DNA from: Lachnospiraceae bacterium
GTDB lineage: Bacteria; Bacillota; Clostridia; Lachnospirales; Lachnospiraceae
DNA: 42,124 nt
NCBI GenBank assembly: GCA_021203465.1
Contig: JAJQBC010000078.1
Span: 1 to 42,124 of the forward strand
Direction of reading: 5' to 3'
The first letter of the stretch is position 1, and the number at the start of each line of letters is the position of its first letter. The notes beneath the pieces are model-generated. The model had not been told where the DNA came from, ran no database searches, and saw only the letters and a program-made list of their open reading frames with translations. Of this stretch, positions 1 through 8,414 are shown piece after piece. The position numbers and the translations under genes were made by a program.

Positions 1-104
1 CGAAAAAATAAAATTGAAAGTTTTCCATTTCAAACTGGATTCGTTTTTTCCCCATGCTGTTCTACACTTCTATCGATAGTATCAAAACCCAAGGAGGTAT
101 CTTT
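1..104 (+). other. Leader region upstream of first gene
   Basis: This AT-rich stretch precedes the first dehydrogenase gene. It holds a clear ribosome site (AAGGAGG, 91-97) and a small palindrome CTATCGATAG (70-79). I see no convincing -35/-10 pair. The operon promoter, or more of the operon, may lie before the window. Confidence 0.4.
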
Positions 105-1187
105 ATGTCTTACACGTATCTGCCTGTAGACAAGGCGCGCCTCTTCTGCGAAGACGTTTTTGAAAAACACGGCTTCACCAGGGAGGAGTGCGAGCGCATC
201 GTCGACGTTGTGCTGACCGCGGATCTCTACGGCATCGAGTCCCACGGCATTCAACGTATGATCCGCTACCATAATTCTATTATCCGCGATCTGGTACATC
301 CCAAGGCAAAGCCGGAGATCGTTTTTGAGACGAAACTCTCCGCCGTCATTGACGGTGCACGCACGATGGGGCAGACCACCGCGTCCATGGCCATGAATAT
401 GGCGATCGCCAAAGCGAAGGAACACGGTTTCGGAGCTGTGACCGTCCGAAACTGCAATCACTACGGCATTGCCGGTTACTACGCAAAGATGGCTGCCGCG
501 GAAGATCTCCTTGGATTCAGCTCCACCAATACCGAGGCCATCGCCATCCCCACCTTTGGCAAACAGCCGATGCTGGGTACCAGTCCGCTCGCCCTGTGCA
601 TGCCGGCGGATCCCTATGATTTTCTGTTTGACGCGGCGACCACCGTGGTTCCGAGAGGCAAAATTGAGATTTATAATAAAAAGGGACTGCCTCTGAAAGA
701 CGGCTGGGCCGCCGATGAAAACGGTGAGACCTGCTCTGATGCGCAGCATGTCCTGGATAATATCAACGCCAAGGTCTTCGGCGGTATCTTCCCGATCGGC
801 GGAGCATCGGTGGACACCGCATCCCACAAGGGATACGGGCTCGGTATCATCGCAGAAATCTTTACCGGCATCCTCTCAGGCGGACACACATCCCCCCACG
901 TCATGAACGGCGGCATGGGCGATACCAGCTTCGGCTTTATCGCGCTGGATTATGGAATGTTCGGTGACAAGAAGGAGATCAAGGATCGGATGTCTACCCT
1001 GCTTCGCGAGCTGCGCGAGAGTCCGAAGGCAAAGGGACACGACCGCATCTACACGCACGGCGAAAAGGAGATGGAGTCGACAGAGGAGAAAATGCGCACC
1101 GGCATCCCCGCGAATGATAAAACCATCGAGGAGCTCCGGCAGATCGGAAGCTATGTCGGCCTGCGCTATGAGGATTACTTTGCATAA
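105..1187 (+). CDS. Ldh2/malate dehydrogenase family NAD(P)-dependent oxidoreductase
   Basis: The 360-residue product belongs to the Ldh2 family (malate/L-lactate, ureidoglycolate and 2,3-diketogulonate dehydrogenases), which oxidises 2-hydroxy acids or reduces 2-keto acids with NAD(P). Visible family motifs are DLYGIESHGIQRM near residue 45 (the SHG site), NHYGIAGYY near 130, GTSPLALCMPA near 162 and KGYGLGIIAEI with a following LSGG near 245. Translation could begin further upstream at 54, but the ATG at 105 has AAGGAGG seven bases before it and gives the family-typical N-terminus. It is the first of eight same-strand genes with short gaps, all apparently sugar-acid or hydroxy-acid enzymes. 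The exact substrate cannot be read from the sequence. Confidence 0.88.
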   Translation: MSYTYLPVDKARLFCEDVFEKHGFTREECERIVDVVLTADLYGIESHGIQRMIRYHNSIIRDLVHPKAKPEIVFETKLSAVIDGARTMGQTTASMAMNMAIAKAKEHGFGAVTVRNCNHYGIAGYYAKMAAAEDLLGFSSTNTEAIAIPTFGKQPMLGTSPLALCMPADPYDFLFDAATTVVPRGKIEIYNKKGLPLKDGWAADENGETCSDAQHVLDNINAKVFGGIFPIGGASVDTASHKGYGLGIIAEIFTGILSGGHTSPHVMNGGMGDTSFGFIALDYGMFGDKKEIKDRMSTLLRELRESPKAKGHDRIYTHGEKEMESTEEKMRTGIPANDKTIEELRQIGSYVGLRYEDYFA

Positions 1188-1214
1188 ACGAAAATTAAAG
1201 GAGGTAACGTTATC

Positions 1215-1871
1215 ATGAAGTACACAGACAAAATCGAGGAACTGAAAGAGATTCTCTATGCCAGCATTCTTGTCGACGTGATGGATCAGAAAGGATACCG
1301 CAACCAGGCGCTGAGCAATGAAATCTACGGCCTCAACGACGGCACGGTGATCTTCGGACCGGCCTTCACCAGCATCGGTACCGAGGTTTACTCCATGCCG
1401 GAGGATCCGCTGACCGCGCAGTGCAAGGTCGTGGATCAGCTCGGAGAAAACGAAATCTATGTCCTCGTCACGAGGGGCAACTACAACTGCGCGGTCTTTG
1501 GTGAACTCTTTGCCACAGCGGTCAAAAACCGCAAGGGCACCGGCGTTCTGCTGGACGGCTACGCACGCGACATGAAAGCTCTGAAGAAGATGGATTTCCC
1601 GCTGTTTTACCGCGGCAAGAACCCGCTGACTTCCAAGGGGCGCTGCGAGATCAACGAGTGCCAGATTCCTGTCACCTTAGACGGCGTAACCATTCGCCCC
1701 GGCGATTACATTTTCGGAGACATTGACGGCGTCGTGATCATTCCGCAGGAGATTGTTGAGGAAGTTCTGGACGAGGCCCTGCAGACAATCAAGAAAGAAG
1801 ACGATGTCCGCGAACGTCTGGAAAACGGCTCTTCTCTCGCCCAGGCCTATGCCGAAATCGGAGCGATCTAA
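1215..1871 (+). CDS. RraA-like / HMG-aldolase family protein
   Basis: The 218-residue product belongs to the RraA/dimethylmenaquinone-methyltransferase-like fold family. That family includes 4-hydroxy-4-methyl-2-oxoglutarate/oxaloacetate aldolases, decarboxylases and the RNase E inhibitor RraA. Supporting motifs are LLDGYARDMKAL followed by FPLFYRG near residues 113-135, and GDYIFGDIDGVVIIPQ near 172, the conserved metal-site and dimer region. In a catabolic operon an aldolase or decarboxylase acting on a branched or deoxy keto acid is more likely than RNase E regulation. It starts 27 bases after the dehydrogenase with a GGAGGT ribosome site. Confidence 0.85.
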   Translation: MKYTDKIEELKEILYASILVDVMDQKGYRNQALSNEIYGLNDGTVIFGPAFTSIGTEVYSMPEDPLTAQCKVVDQLGENEIYVLVTRGNYNCAVFGELFATAVKNRKGTGVLLDGYARDMKALKKMDFPLFYRGKNPLTSKGRCEINECQIPVTLDGVTIRPGDYIFGDIDGVVIIPQEIVEEVLDEALQTIKKEDDVRERLENGSSLAQAYAEIGAI

Positions 1872-1908
1872 TCCGTGAATCAAAATACACAAAAAGGAGT
1901 AAATCAAA

Positions 1909-2508
1909 ATGAAAGCAAGCAAAAGCGCACTGATCATCATGCACTGCCAGAATGACATCGTAGATCCCAAAGGTCTCTACAGCCACAGCGGTTCCTTCGC
2001 AGAGGTTTCCCGCAGAGGAACTCTGGACATCATCAGCAAGACTCTGGCGGAAGCCCGCGCGAAAGGCGTGCAGATATTCTATGTCAACAATAAATTCTCA
2101 GAAGGCTATCCGGAGCTGGGCGACCACAATCTCCCCATCTGCACGGCAGCCCGCACGACGAATTCCTTCCTGGTCAATACCTGGGGAACGGACAATCCCG
2201 ATATCATCAAACCGCAGCCCGGCGATATCGAGATTATCAACACCAATACCAGCGCTTTCTCCTACACGACGCTTGACCAGATTCTCCGCGCGAAAGGCAT
2301 CACGGAGCTGTATCTTGGCGGCGTCGCCACAAACTTTGTCGTAGAGAGTACCGCACGCTATGGCTCGGAGCTCGGATACAATATCCACGTGGTCGAGGAC
2401 TGCTGCGCCTCCTGGACACAGGAGATGCACGAATTTGCCATCCAGTACACGCTTCCGCAGTACGGCGAGGTGACAGATTCAGCGACTATGCTGGCTTCCC
2501 TTGAATAA
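1909..2508 (+). CDS. Isochorismatase-like protein lacking the Asp-Lys-Cys triad
   Basis: The 199-residue product has the cysteine-hydrolase/isochorismatase fold: ALIIMHCQNDIV at residues 7-18, TSAFSYTTLDQIL at 114-126 and GGVATNFVVESTARYG at 137-152. Family members normally use Asp (in D-x-Q-N-D), Lys (before the SAF motif) and Cys (GxxTxxCV) to hydrolyse amides or the isochorismate enol ether. Aligned by these motifs, this protein has His12, Asn111 and Val144 at those places. The rest of the fold looks well preserved and full length, so this reads as a divergent enzyme or binding protein rather than a decayed gene. The ribosome site is AAAAGGAG. Confidence 0.82.
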   Translation: MKASKSALIIMHCQNDIVDPKGLYSHSGSFAEVSRRGTLDIISKTLAEARAKGVQIFYVNNKFSEGYPELGDHNLPICTAARTTNSFLVNTWGTDNPDIIKPQPGDIEIINTNTSAFSYTTLDQILRAKGITELYLGGVATNFVVESTARYGSELGYNIHVVEDCCASWTQEMHEFAIQYTLPQYGEVTDSATMLASLE

Positions 2509-2538
2509 CAGGTATTTTTCGAAGAAAGGATGAAACAT

Positions 2539-3324
2539 ATGAGACTGAAAGATAAGGTCAGTATTATCACCGGCGGTGCTTCCGGAATCGGGAAAGCCAC
2601 GGTCATCCGCTTTGCGGAGGAGGGCGCGAAGGTCGTGTTCTGCTGCCGCTCAAAAGATAAGGCAGCTGCCTTCATGGAAGAGTTGAAGGCCGCAGGACTT
2701 TCTGAAAATGTCCGCTATTTTTCGTGCGACGTCAGCAAAGAGGAGGATGTCATCGCTCTCTGCGAATACACGAAATCCGAATTCGGAAACTGTGAGATTC
2801 TCTTCAACAACGCGGGCGTCCATCAGGCCGGCAAGCTGCACGAGACCAGCCTTGCGGACTGGGACCGCATCATGAATATTGATCTGCGCGGTGTATATCT
2901 GATGTGCTATCACATTCTTCCGCAGATGATCGAGAAACAGTATGGCAGCATCATCAATATGTCCTCTGTCTCCGGTATCGCGGCAGACTACGCCATGTGC
3001 GCGTACAATACCGCAAAAGGCGCCATCACGAACCTCACCCGTTCCATGGCTCTCGACTATGCGGGCGACAATATCCGTGTAAACGCTGTGTGCCCCGGTA
3101 TCATTCGCACGGAAATCGCAGAGCACACCTTCACCTGTGTACCGGGTTCCGAGGATATGTTCCGCGACGCCTATCCTGTGCACTATATCGCCGACCCGGT
3201 CGAGGTGGCCAACGCGGTCGTATTTCTGGCTGCGAGGGAATCTGATTTTATCACCGGCGTAAACCTTCCGATCGACGGAGGCATCACCTGCCATACCGGA
3301 CAGCCCTGTACAGGTACTTATTGA
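2539..3324 (+). CDS. Short-chain dehydrogenase/reductase (SDR)
   Basis: This is a 261-residue classical SDR: the cofactor motif TGGASGIGKA is near residue 12, NNAG near 90, and the catalytic Ser-Tyr-Lys set appears as NMSSVSG followed by YNTAK. It likely interconverts a hydroxyl and a ketone on the island's substrate using NAD(P). An in-frame ATG at 2530 is also possible, but the GAAAGGA ribosome site lies at a proper distance only from the ATG at 2539. It sits between the isochorismatase-like and LarA-like genes. Substrate unknown. Confidence 0.85.
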   Translation: MRLKDKVSIITGGASGIGKATVIRFAEEGAKVVFCCRSKDKAAAFMEELKAAGLSENVRYFSCDVSKEEDVIALCEYTKSEFGNCEILFNNAGVHQAGKLHETSLADWDRIMNIDLRGVYLMCYHILPQMIEKQYGSIINMSSVSGIAADYAMCAYNTAKGAITNLTRSMALDYAGDNIRVNAVCPGIIRTEIAEHTFTCVPGSEDMFRDAYPVHYIADPVEVANAVVFLAARESDFITGVNLPIDGGITCHTGQPCTGTY

Positions 3325-3333
3325 GGAGATCAT

Positions 3334-4614
3334 ATGAGCCAATTTGTTATAGAAGAGAATGCTCAGGGACTGAAAGAGTCAGACATCCGTCTGGCTCTTC
3401 AGAAATCTCTGGAGGAAAGACCGCACAGTCATGTGCTTCTGCTCCCGCCCGATTTTACAAGGTACTACTCGAACGCGGGTCTGATCACGAACCTTTATTA
3501 TCATATGCTGACTGAGCAGGGCTGCGAGGTGGACATTCTCCCCGCACTGGGATCGCACTTCCCGGTCAGCCGTGAGGAAGCCGACATCATGTACGGCGAC
3601 ATTCCCTACGAAAAGCTGATCCCGCACAACTGGCGCACGGAAGTCGTGAAGCTCGGTGAGGTTCCGGGAGACTATATTGCAAAGATCTCCGAGGGGATCT
3701 GGACGGAACCCATCAGCGTGGAGATCAACCGCCGCGTCATGGATCCGTGTTATGACCTGATCATCTCCATTGGGCAGGTTGTTCCGCACGAGGTCGTGGG
3801 AATGGGAAACTATTCAAAGAACCTCTTTGTCGGCGTCGGCGGCAACGATATGATCAACAAAAGCCACCTCTTAGGCGCATTCTACGGACTGGAGCGAATT
3901 CTTGGGAGAGACCATTCCCCCCGTCCGCGAGCTGTTTGATTACAGCCTACAGCGCTTTCTCGGCGATCGCCCGCTTCTTTTCGTCCTGACCGTATGCACC
4001 GTTGCGGAGGAAAAGATTCGCACGCATGGACTTTTCATCGGCGAAGAACGCGATGCCTTCGAAGCCGCCGTCGCGATGGCACAGGAGAAAAATATGACCT
4101 TCCTGCCCCATGGGCTGAAAAAATGCGTAGCCTTTCTGGATCCGCGTGAATTCAAGAGCTCCTGGGTGGGAAATAAAGCGCTCTACCGGACGCGCATGGC
4201 GATGTGTGATGACGGGGAGCTGATCATTCTGGCGCCCGGCATCCGCACTTTCGGCGAAGATCCGGAGGCCAATAAGCTGATCCGGAAATACGGCTACTGC
4301 GGCAGGCAGAAGGTCATCGACCTTCTGAAGGCAGAGGAATGCGAAGATCTGCGCCAGAACATGGCCACCGCAGCCCATCTGATCCATGGTTCTGTAGATG
4401 GACGCTTCCATGTTACCTATGCAGTGCAGAAGGATATGATGGACGGCGTACGTGGGGTCTGCTATGAGGCGGCCGATTACAATGAAGTCGTCAAAAAATA
4501 TGATCCAAAAAAATGCAGGCCGGATGGAACACCGGCGAGGACGGCGAAGAATTCTTCTATGTCCCCAACCCGGGCATAGGCCTGTGGATCAATCAGGAAA
4601 CTTTTCAGCAGTAG
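3334..4614 (+). pseudogene. LarA-like (DUF2088) racemase/epimerase gene, two frameshifts
   Basis: Two overlapping frames together encode one LarA-like protein of about 425 residues. LarA enzymes use a nickel-pincer nucleotide to racemise or epimerise 2-hydroxy acids. The first frame (3334-3939) gives PPDFTRYY (Arg43), ALGSH (His75), and VVPHEVVGMGNYSKN with GVGGNDMINKSH (His152, Lys162, His178), matching the Arg/His/Lys pattern of LarA. At a run of six C (3917-3922) the reading shifts: with five C it would continue GRDHSPVRELFDYSLQRFL. At a run of seven A (4507-4513) it shifts back: with eight A the frame continues DPKKMQAGWNTGEDGEEFF to the TAG at 4612. The two one-base changes compensate, so they may be homopolymer read errors, a real pseudogene, or a slippery or phase-variable gene. 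The ribosome site is GAGGAG. Confidence 0.85.
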
Positions 4615-4631
4615 AGAAAGGAGCATTTATT

Positions 4632-5318
4632 ATGTTAATGGAATTAAGCTATCTCTTTGCCGGCGATGAGCCAAAGTGGCCCACCAACCCCAACGATCAC
4701 TATGTGTGGGAGACTTCCACACGCCGCGGCTGTGCGAACAACGCGTCTACGATCACGCACCACATGCACAACGGCTCCCATGTCGACGCGCCCCGTCATT
4801 TCACCAAAGACGGACTGACCATCGACCAGATTCCGGTGGAAAATTTCTACTATGAAGCGCCGCTCACGCTGAACATTCCGAAGGCAAAGGGAGAGCGCAT
4901 CCGCAAGTCTGATCTCGAGCCTTACGCCGAACAGATGAAGAAGAGCGACATCCTGCTCGTCTACACCGGCTATGCCGACCTTCGCTATACAAATCCGCAG
5001 GCCTTCATCGACGATTTCCCATGCTGGGGTGCTGATGCCTGCACTTATATCCGCAAAGAATTCCCCTCGATCAAGGCACTCGCGATGGATGTGCTGAGTG
5101 TGGACAGCGCCGTGTCCGGAGACGCGGAAGGTTTTCCGGCACACCATGCCCTGCTGGACCTGAACGAGGCGAATCCGGAGCGCACGCTCCTGATCTTTGA
5201 AGATATCAACACGAAAAAGCTTTTTGAATATGGGCAGACACCGAAAGCCATCTGCGCCTTCCCTGTCCGCTTCACCGGCCTGGAAGCCGCACCTGTTTCC
5301 ATGGTGGCCATGTTCTAG
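4632..5318 (+). CDS. Cyclase-family (kynurenine formamidase-like) metal-dependent hydrolase
   Basis: The 228-residue product is in the cyclase/KynB/isatin-hydrolase family, metal enzymes that hydrolyse amide or lactam-like bonds or open rings. The metal-binding signature is visible as HMHNGSHVDAPRHF near residue 47 (family form HxGTHxDxPxH). A second conserved part, VDSAVSG...FPAHHALL, lies near 157. The start ATG at 4632 has GAAAGGAG upstream and lies 17 bases after the proposed end of the LarA-like frame. In this operon it may open a lactone- or lactam-type intermediate; that is inference from context. Confidence 0.85.
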   Translation: MLMELSYLFAGDEPKWPTNPNDHYVWETSTRRGCANNASTITHHMHNGSHVDAPRHFTKDGLTIDQIPVENFYYEAPLTLNIPKAKGERIRKSDLEPYAEQMKKSDILLVYTGYADLRYTNPQAFIDDFPCWGADACTYIRKEFPSIKALAMDVLSVDSAVSGDAEGFPAHHALLDLNEANPERTLLIFEDINTKKLFEYGQTPKAICAFPVRFTGLEAAPVSMVAMF

Positions 5319-5339
5319 AATTTTGGAGGTTACACAATT

Positions 5340-6377
5340 ATGTATTTTCTGACAGTAGACTGCGGAACCACCAACTCCCGCGTATATGCCGTGGATGAGA
5401 GCGGAAAGATCTACGCGAAAGCCAAAAAGAAAGTCGGAGTCCGCGACACCTCTATGACCGGCTCACGCAAGTGCCTCGAAGATGGCCTGCGCGAGACAGT
5501 CACACGCGCCATTCAGGAGTCCGGCATCGCGCCATCCGAGTTCCGCGCCATCCTCTCCTCCGGCATGATCACATCGGAGATCGGACTGTGTGAACTGCCC
5601 CACCTGATGGCTCCATGCAGCGTATCGGACCTTGCACAGAATATTGCCCGTGTCGACGACGTACATCTGTCCGACTATGATATTCCGGTCTATTTCGTCC
5701 GCGGTATCAAGAACACGATGCCGGATGTCGTGGAAAACCCCTTTGCCCTGGTTGGCAATCTGGATTTCATGAGAGGAGAGGAGACACAGATGGCCGGGCT
5801 CATGGCCCACAGCGACTTCACGCTGCCTGCTACAGTCGTTATCTTGTCCTCACACACAAAGTTCACCCCCATCAATGCCAGAGGAGAAATCCTAGGCAGC
5901 CTGACAACGGCCAGCGGCCAGATCCGTGCGGCTATTCTGGCGGAGACTTTTGTGGGAAAATCGGTAGAAAAACGCGAAAATTTAGAAGAAAAACCGGAGA
6001 ACTATTTTGACGAGGGAATCGTACAGGAGGCTGCTGCCTGGATCAAACGCGGCGGCATTGTCCGCGGTATGATGTTCCCCCGCTTCCTCGACGTGCTGCT
6101 GGATACCCGCTGGTATGAACGCGAGCTTTTCTTTGATGCCCTGATCGCGGCGGAGGACATGCTGACAATCGGCCAGCTTGACTCCTTCGATGCTGCCTGT
6201 AAGGAACGCTTTCTCTTCGTGGGGCTTCCGGAGCGCTGCCGACTCTATGAGTACATCATCAGGCAGAATATTCCCGGAGCCGCAGTGAGCTCCGTTACCG
6301 ATGCCGACGCAATTGATCAGCTGAGCATCGACGGCATTCTCGATATTGTAAAGAAAGCAGGTATTTTCCATGAGTAA
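5340..6377 (+). CDS. 2-dehydro-3-deoxygalactonokinase-like sugar-acid kinase
   Basis: The 345-residue product resembles DgoK, the ASKHA-fold kinase that phosphorylates 2-keto-3-deoxygalactonate at C6 with ATP. Evidence includes the N-terminal phosphate loop VDCGTTNSRVYAVDE (residues 6-20), LSSGMITSEIGLCELPHL near 76 (DgoK form: SGMigs..GW.E.PY), and FMRGEETQMAGL near 143, a conserved DgoK element. Length fits the family, though it is slightly longer than typical. The stop overlaps the next gene by eight bases, implying translational coupling. This is the best hint that the island passes through a 2-keto-3-deoxy sugar acid, but related kinases for other keto acids cannot be excluded. Confidence 0.8.
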   Translation: MYFLTVDCGTTNSRVYAVDESGKIYAKAKKKVGVRDTSMTGSRKCLEDGLRETVTRAIQESGIAPSEFRAILSSGMITSEIGLCELPHLMAPCSVSDLAQNIARVDDVHLSDYDIPVYFVRGIKNTMPDVVENPFALVGNLDFMRGEETQMAGLMAHSDFTLPATVVILSSHTKFTPINARGEILGSLTTASGQIRAAILAETFVGKSVEKRENLEEKPENYFDEGIVQEAAAWIKRGGIVRGMMFPRFLDVLLDTRWYERELFFDALIAAEDMLTIGQLDSFDAACKERFLFVGLPERCRLYEYIIRQNIPGAAVSSVTDADAIDQLSIDGILDIVKKAGIFHE

Positions 6378-7359
6378 ATTTAAGATTGTAATATCCGATT
6401 ACTATTATGCCACACAGGACGAGGAAAACGCCGTCTATCAGAAGCTTGGTGGCGACTGTGAGATCGTGGATCTCACCCATGTAAAGCCCGGCGGCATCAT
6501 GGAGCCGGAGGAACTGATCCCTTATGTGACAGACTGCGACGCTCTTGTCGTCCAGTTCGCAAAGGTGACGGCGGAAGTTATCGCTGCCATGACAAAGTGC
6601 AAGGTCGTTGCACGCTATGCGATCGGTGTCGACAATATCGACGTGACCGCCGCCACGGAAAAGGGCATCTATGTGGCCAACGTGCCGGACTACTGTATCG
6701 ATGAGGTTGCAAACACAGCCGCCGCGCATTTACTGAATGCTATGCGCAAGATCGGTGTGGCCCGCGACCAGCTTCTGAACGGTTCCTTTGATATTAACGC
6801 TATCCAGCCGATCAAGCGACTGAAGGAGGCGACGCTCTGCCTGCTTGGTTTCGGCAACATCGCCAGAGACCTGTACAAAAAGATGCGCCCGTTTTTCAAG
6901 GAAATTGTGGCCTACGACCCCTATTTCAACGCAAAAGACTCCTATCCGGATGTCCGCTTCCTCCCGCTGGAAGAGGCTGTCGCCTGTGCTGACGCAATCT
7001 CAATCCACGTGCCGCTCAATGACAGCACGCGCGGACTGGTGAACGCGGAGGTTCTGGCTCACGCCAAAGACGGCGTCGTCATCGTCAACACGGCCCGCGG
7101 CGGCCTCATTGATGACACGGCACTTCTGGCAGCTCTGGACAGCGGAAAGGTCGCGCATGCCGGCCTGGACGTCATCGCGGACGAAAACTTCGCGGATTCT
7201 CCTTACCTGCATCATCCGGCCGTGACGCTGACCCCACATTTCAGCTGGTGCTCCACAGAGGCCGGCCTCGAACTCCAGAGAAAGACCGCCGAAAACGTAG
7301 TGGCTGTACTCCTTAACGGAGCTCCCGTTTGTGCTGTCAATATGAAATCTATCCATTAA
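6370..7359 (+). CDS. D-2-hydroxyacid dehydrogenase (CtBP/phosphoglycerate dehydrogenase type)
   Basis: This 329-residue product of the D-isomer-specific 2-hydroxyacid dehydrogenase family reduces 2-keto acids or oxidises D-2-hydroxy acids with NAD(H). The Rossmann motif LLGFGNIARDL is near residue 158, the catalytic Arg in NTARGGLIDD near 240, the Glu in LDVIADE near 263, and the His in LTPHFSWCS near 284. The N-terminal catalytic domain (GVDNIDVTAATEKGIYVANVPD) most resembles CtBP-like members. It is the last gene of the plus-strand run, overlaps the kinase gene and is followed by a hairpin terminator. Confidence 0.88.
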   Translation: MSKFKIVISDYYYATQDEENAVYQKLGGDCEIVDLTHVKPGGIMEPEELIPYVTDCDALVVQFAKVTAEVIAAMTKCKVVARYAIGVDNIDVTAATEKGIYVANVPDYCIDEVANTAAAHLLNAMRKIGVARDQLLNGSFDINAIQPIKRLKEATLCLLGFGNIARDLYKKMRPFFKEIVAYDPYFNAKDSYPDVRFLPLEEAVACADAISIHVPLNDSTRGLVNAEVLAHAKDGVVIVNTARGGLIDDTALLAALDSGKVAHAGLDVIADENFADSPYLHHPAVTLTPHFSWCSTEAGLELQRKTAENVVAVLLNGAPVCAVNMKSIH

Positions 7360-7382
7360 CTAAAAGCAAATACTGACTGCCG

Positions 7383-7420
7383 TCAAAAGAGGAAGGCCCT
7401 AAAAAGCCTTCCCCTTTTGA
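7383..7420. terminator. Bidirectional hairpin terminator
   Basis: A stem of 15-base arms (7383-7397 and 7406-7420) with an eight-base loop sits between two convergent operons. Its outer TCAAAAG/CTTTTGA parts give a U-run for either strand, so it can end both the dehydrogenase operon and the ABC-transporter operon. Confidence 0.8.
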
Positions 7421-7439
7421 TCGTGCAATCTATTATTTC

Positions 7440-8402
7440 TTAGTTTTTCTTTTGTCTTCCGTTCACCACTACCAGCAGGACGATGATCAGCAGACCCTCC
7501 ACGACCTGTTTGCCCGCCTCATTCATATGCAGGACTGTCATCATACTGCTCAGGATCATCATAATGCCGACACCGGCAATCGTCCCGACATAACCGCCGC
7601 TTCCGCCGAGGATGCTCGTACCGCCCACGACGACCGCCGCGATGGAATCCATATTGTAGGTTGACGCGGTAGACAGGTAGCCGGACTGTGTATACCCAAG
7701 GAAGAAGAATCCTGTAATCCCCGCTACAATCGCCGCAATCACATAGACAGTGAGCGTCACACGCGCCGTATTGATACCCGCATAGCGGGCGCCCTCCGCG
7801 TTTGTCCCGATCGCGTAGATCGACCGTCCGAAGGTTGTTCTGGCAAGCAGGATGATCGTCACAGCGGCCAGCACAATCCAGACCAGAGAGACCCCATTAA
7901 ACACGCCGAAAACCTTCTGGTTCGCAATCGCACTGAGCGTGTCGGAGGCATGCCCTCCGGGACTTCCATTACAATACAGAAGTGTAATACCATACAATGC
8001 AGTACCGGTAGCCAGCGTCATGACCAGAGCCGGAATCTTCAGATAATAAATTCCCGCGCCGTTCACCAGACCAATCACTACACAGACCAGCATGATGAAC
8101 AGGAATACCGGCCAGGTTCTGGCCTCCGCTCCGTTGATCATCTGTGCCGCAAGGACATTGCTGACCAGAATCACGTAACGCAGGGACATGTCAATGCCCC
8201 CGGTCAGGATGATCAGCGTCTGTCCGATACAGGCGATTCCGAGGAAGGCTACCTGCTTCAGGATACTGTAAATATTGTCCGTTGACAGAAATCCGGGGTT
8301 GATAAAATTCGCCACAAGCGCCAGCGCGATCATGACCACATAAACCATGATAACAGGAAAAACCTGCTTCATATATAAGGATCTGGTATTTGACTGATTC
8401 AT
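7440..8402 (-). CDS. Ribose-type (CUT2) ABC transporter permease
   Basis: The 320-residue integral membrane protein is of the RbsC/BPD_transp_2 type, part of a sugar importer. It has about eight to ten hydrophobic segments and the family motifs GQTLIILTGGIDMS near residue 60 and VVVGGTSILGGSGGYVGT near 257. In-frame codons allow GTG at 8408 or ATG at 8402; AGGAGG is well placed only for the ATG. It follows the first permease by 12 bases. This second RbsC-like subunit suggests a heterodimeric membrane channel. Confidence 0.9.
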   Translation of the reverse strand: MNQSNTRSLYMKQVFPVIMVYVVMIALALVANFINPGFLSTDNIYSILKQVAFLGIACIGQTLIILTGGIDMSLRYVILVSNVLAAQMINGAEARTWPVFLFIMLVCVVIGLVNGAGIYYLKIPALVMTLATGTALYGITLLYCNGSPGGHASDTLSAIANQKVFGVFNGVSLVWIVLAAVTIILLARTTFGRSIYAIGTNAEGARYAGINTARVTLTVYVIAAIVAGITGFFFLGYTQSGYLSTASTYNMDSIAAVVVGGTSILGGSGGYVGTIAGVGIMMILSSMMTVLHMNEAGKQVVEGLLIIVLLVVVNGRQKKN

Positions 8403-8414
8403 TTCCACCCTCCT

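Noticed and set aside
3902-4579. Separate gene starting at a TTG inside the LarA-like region
   Set aside because: Its product is the exact continuation of the upstream frame after a one-base correction, and no ribosome site precedes the TTG.
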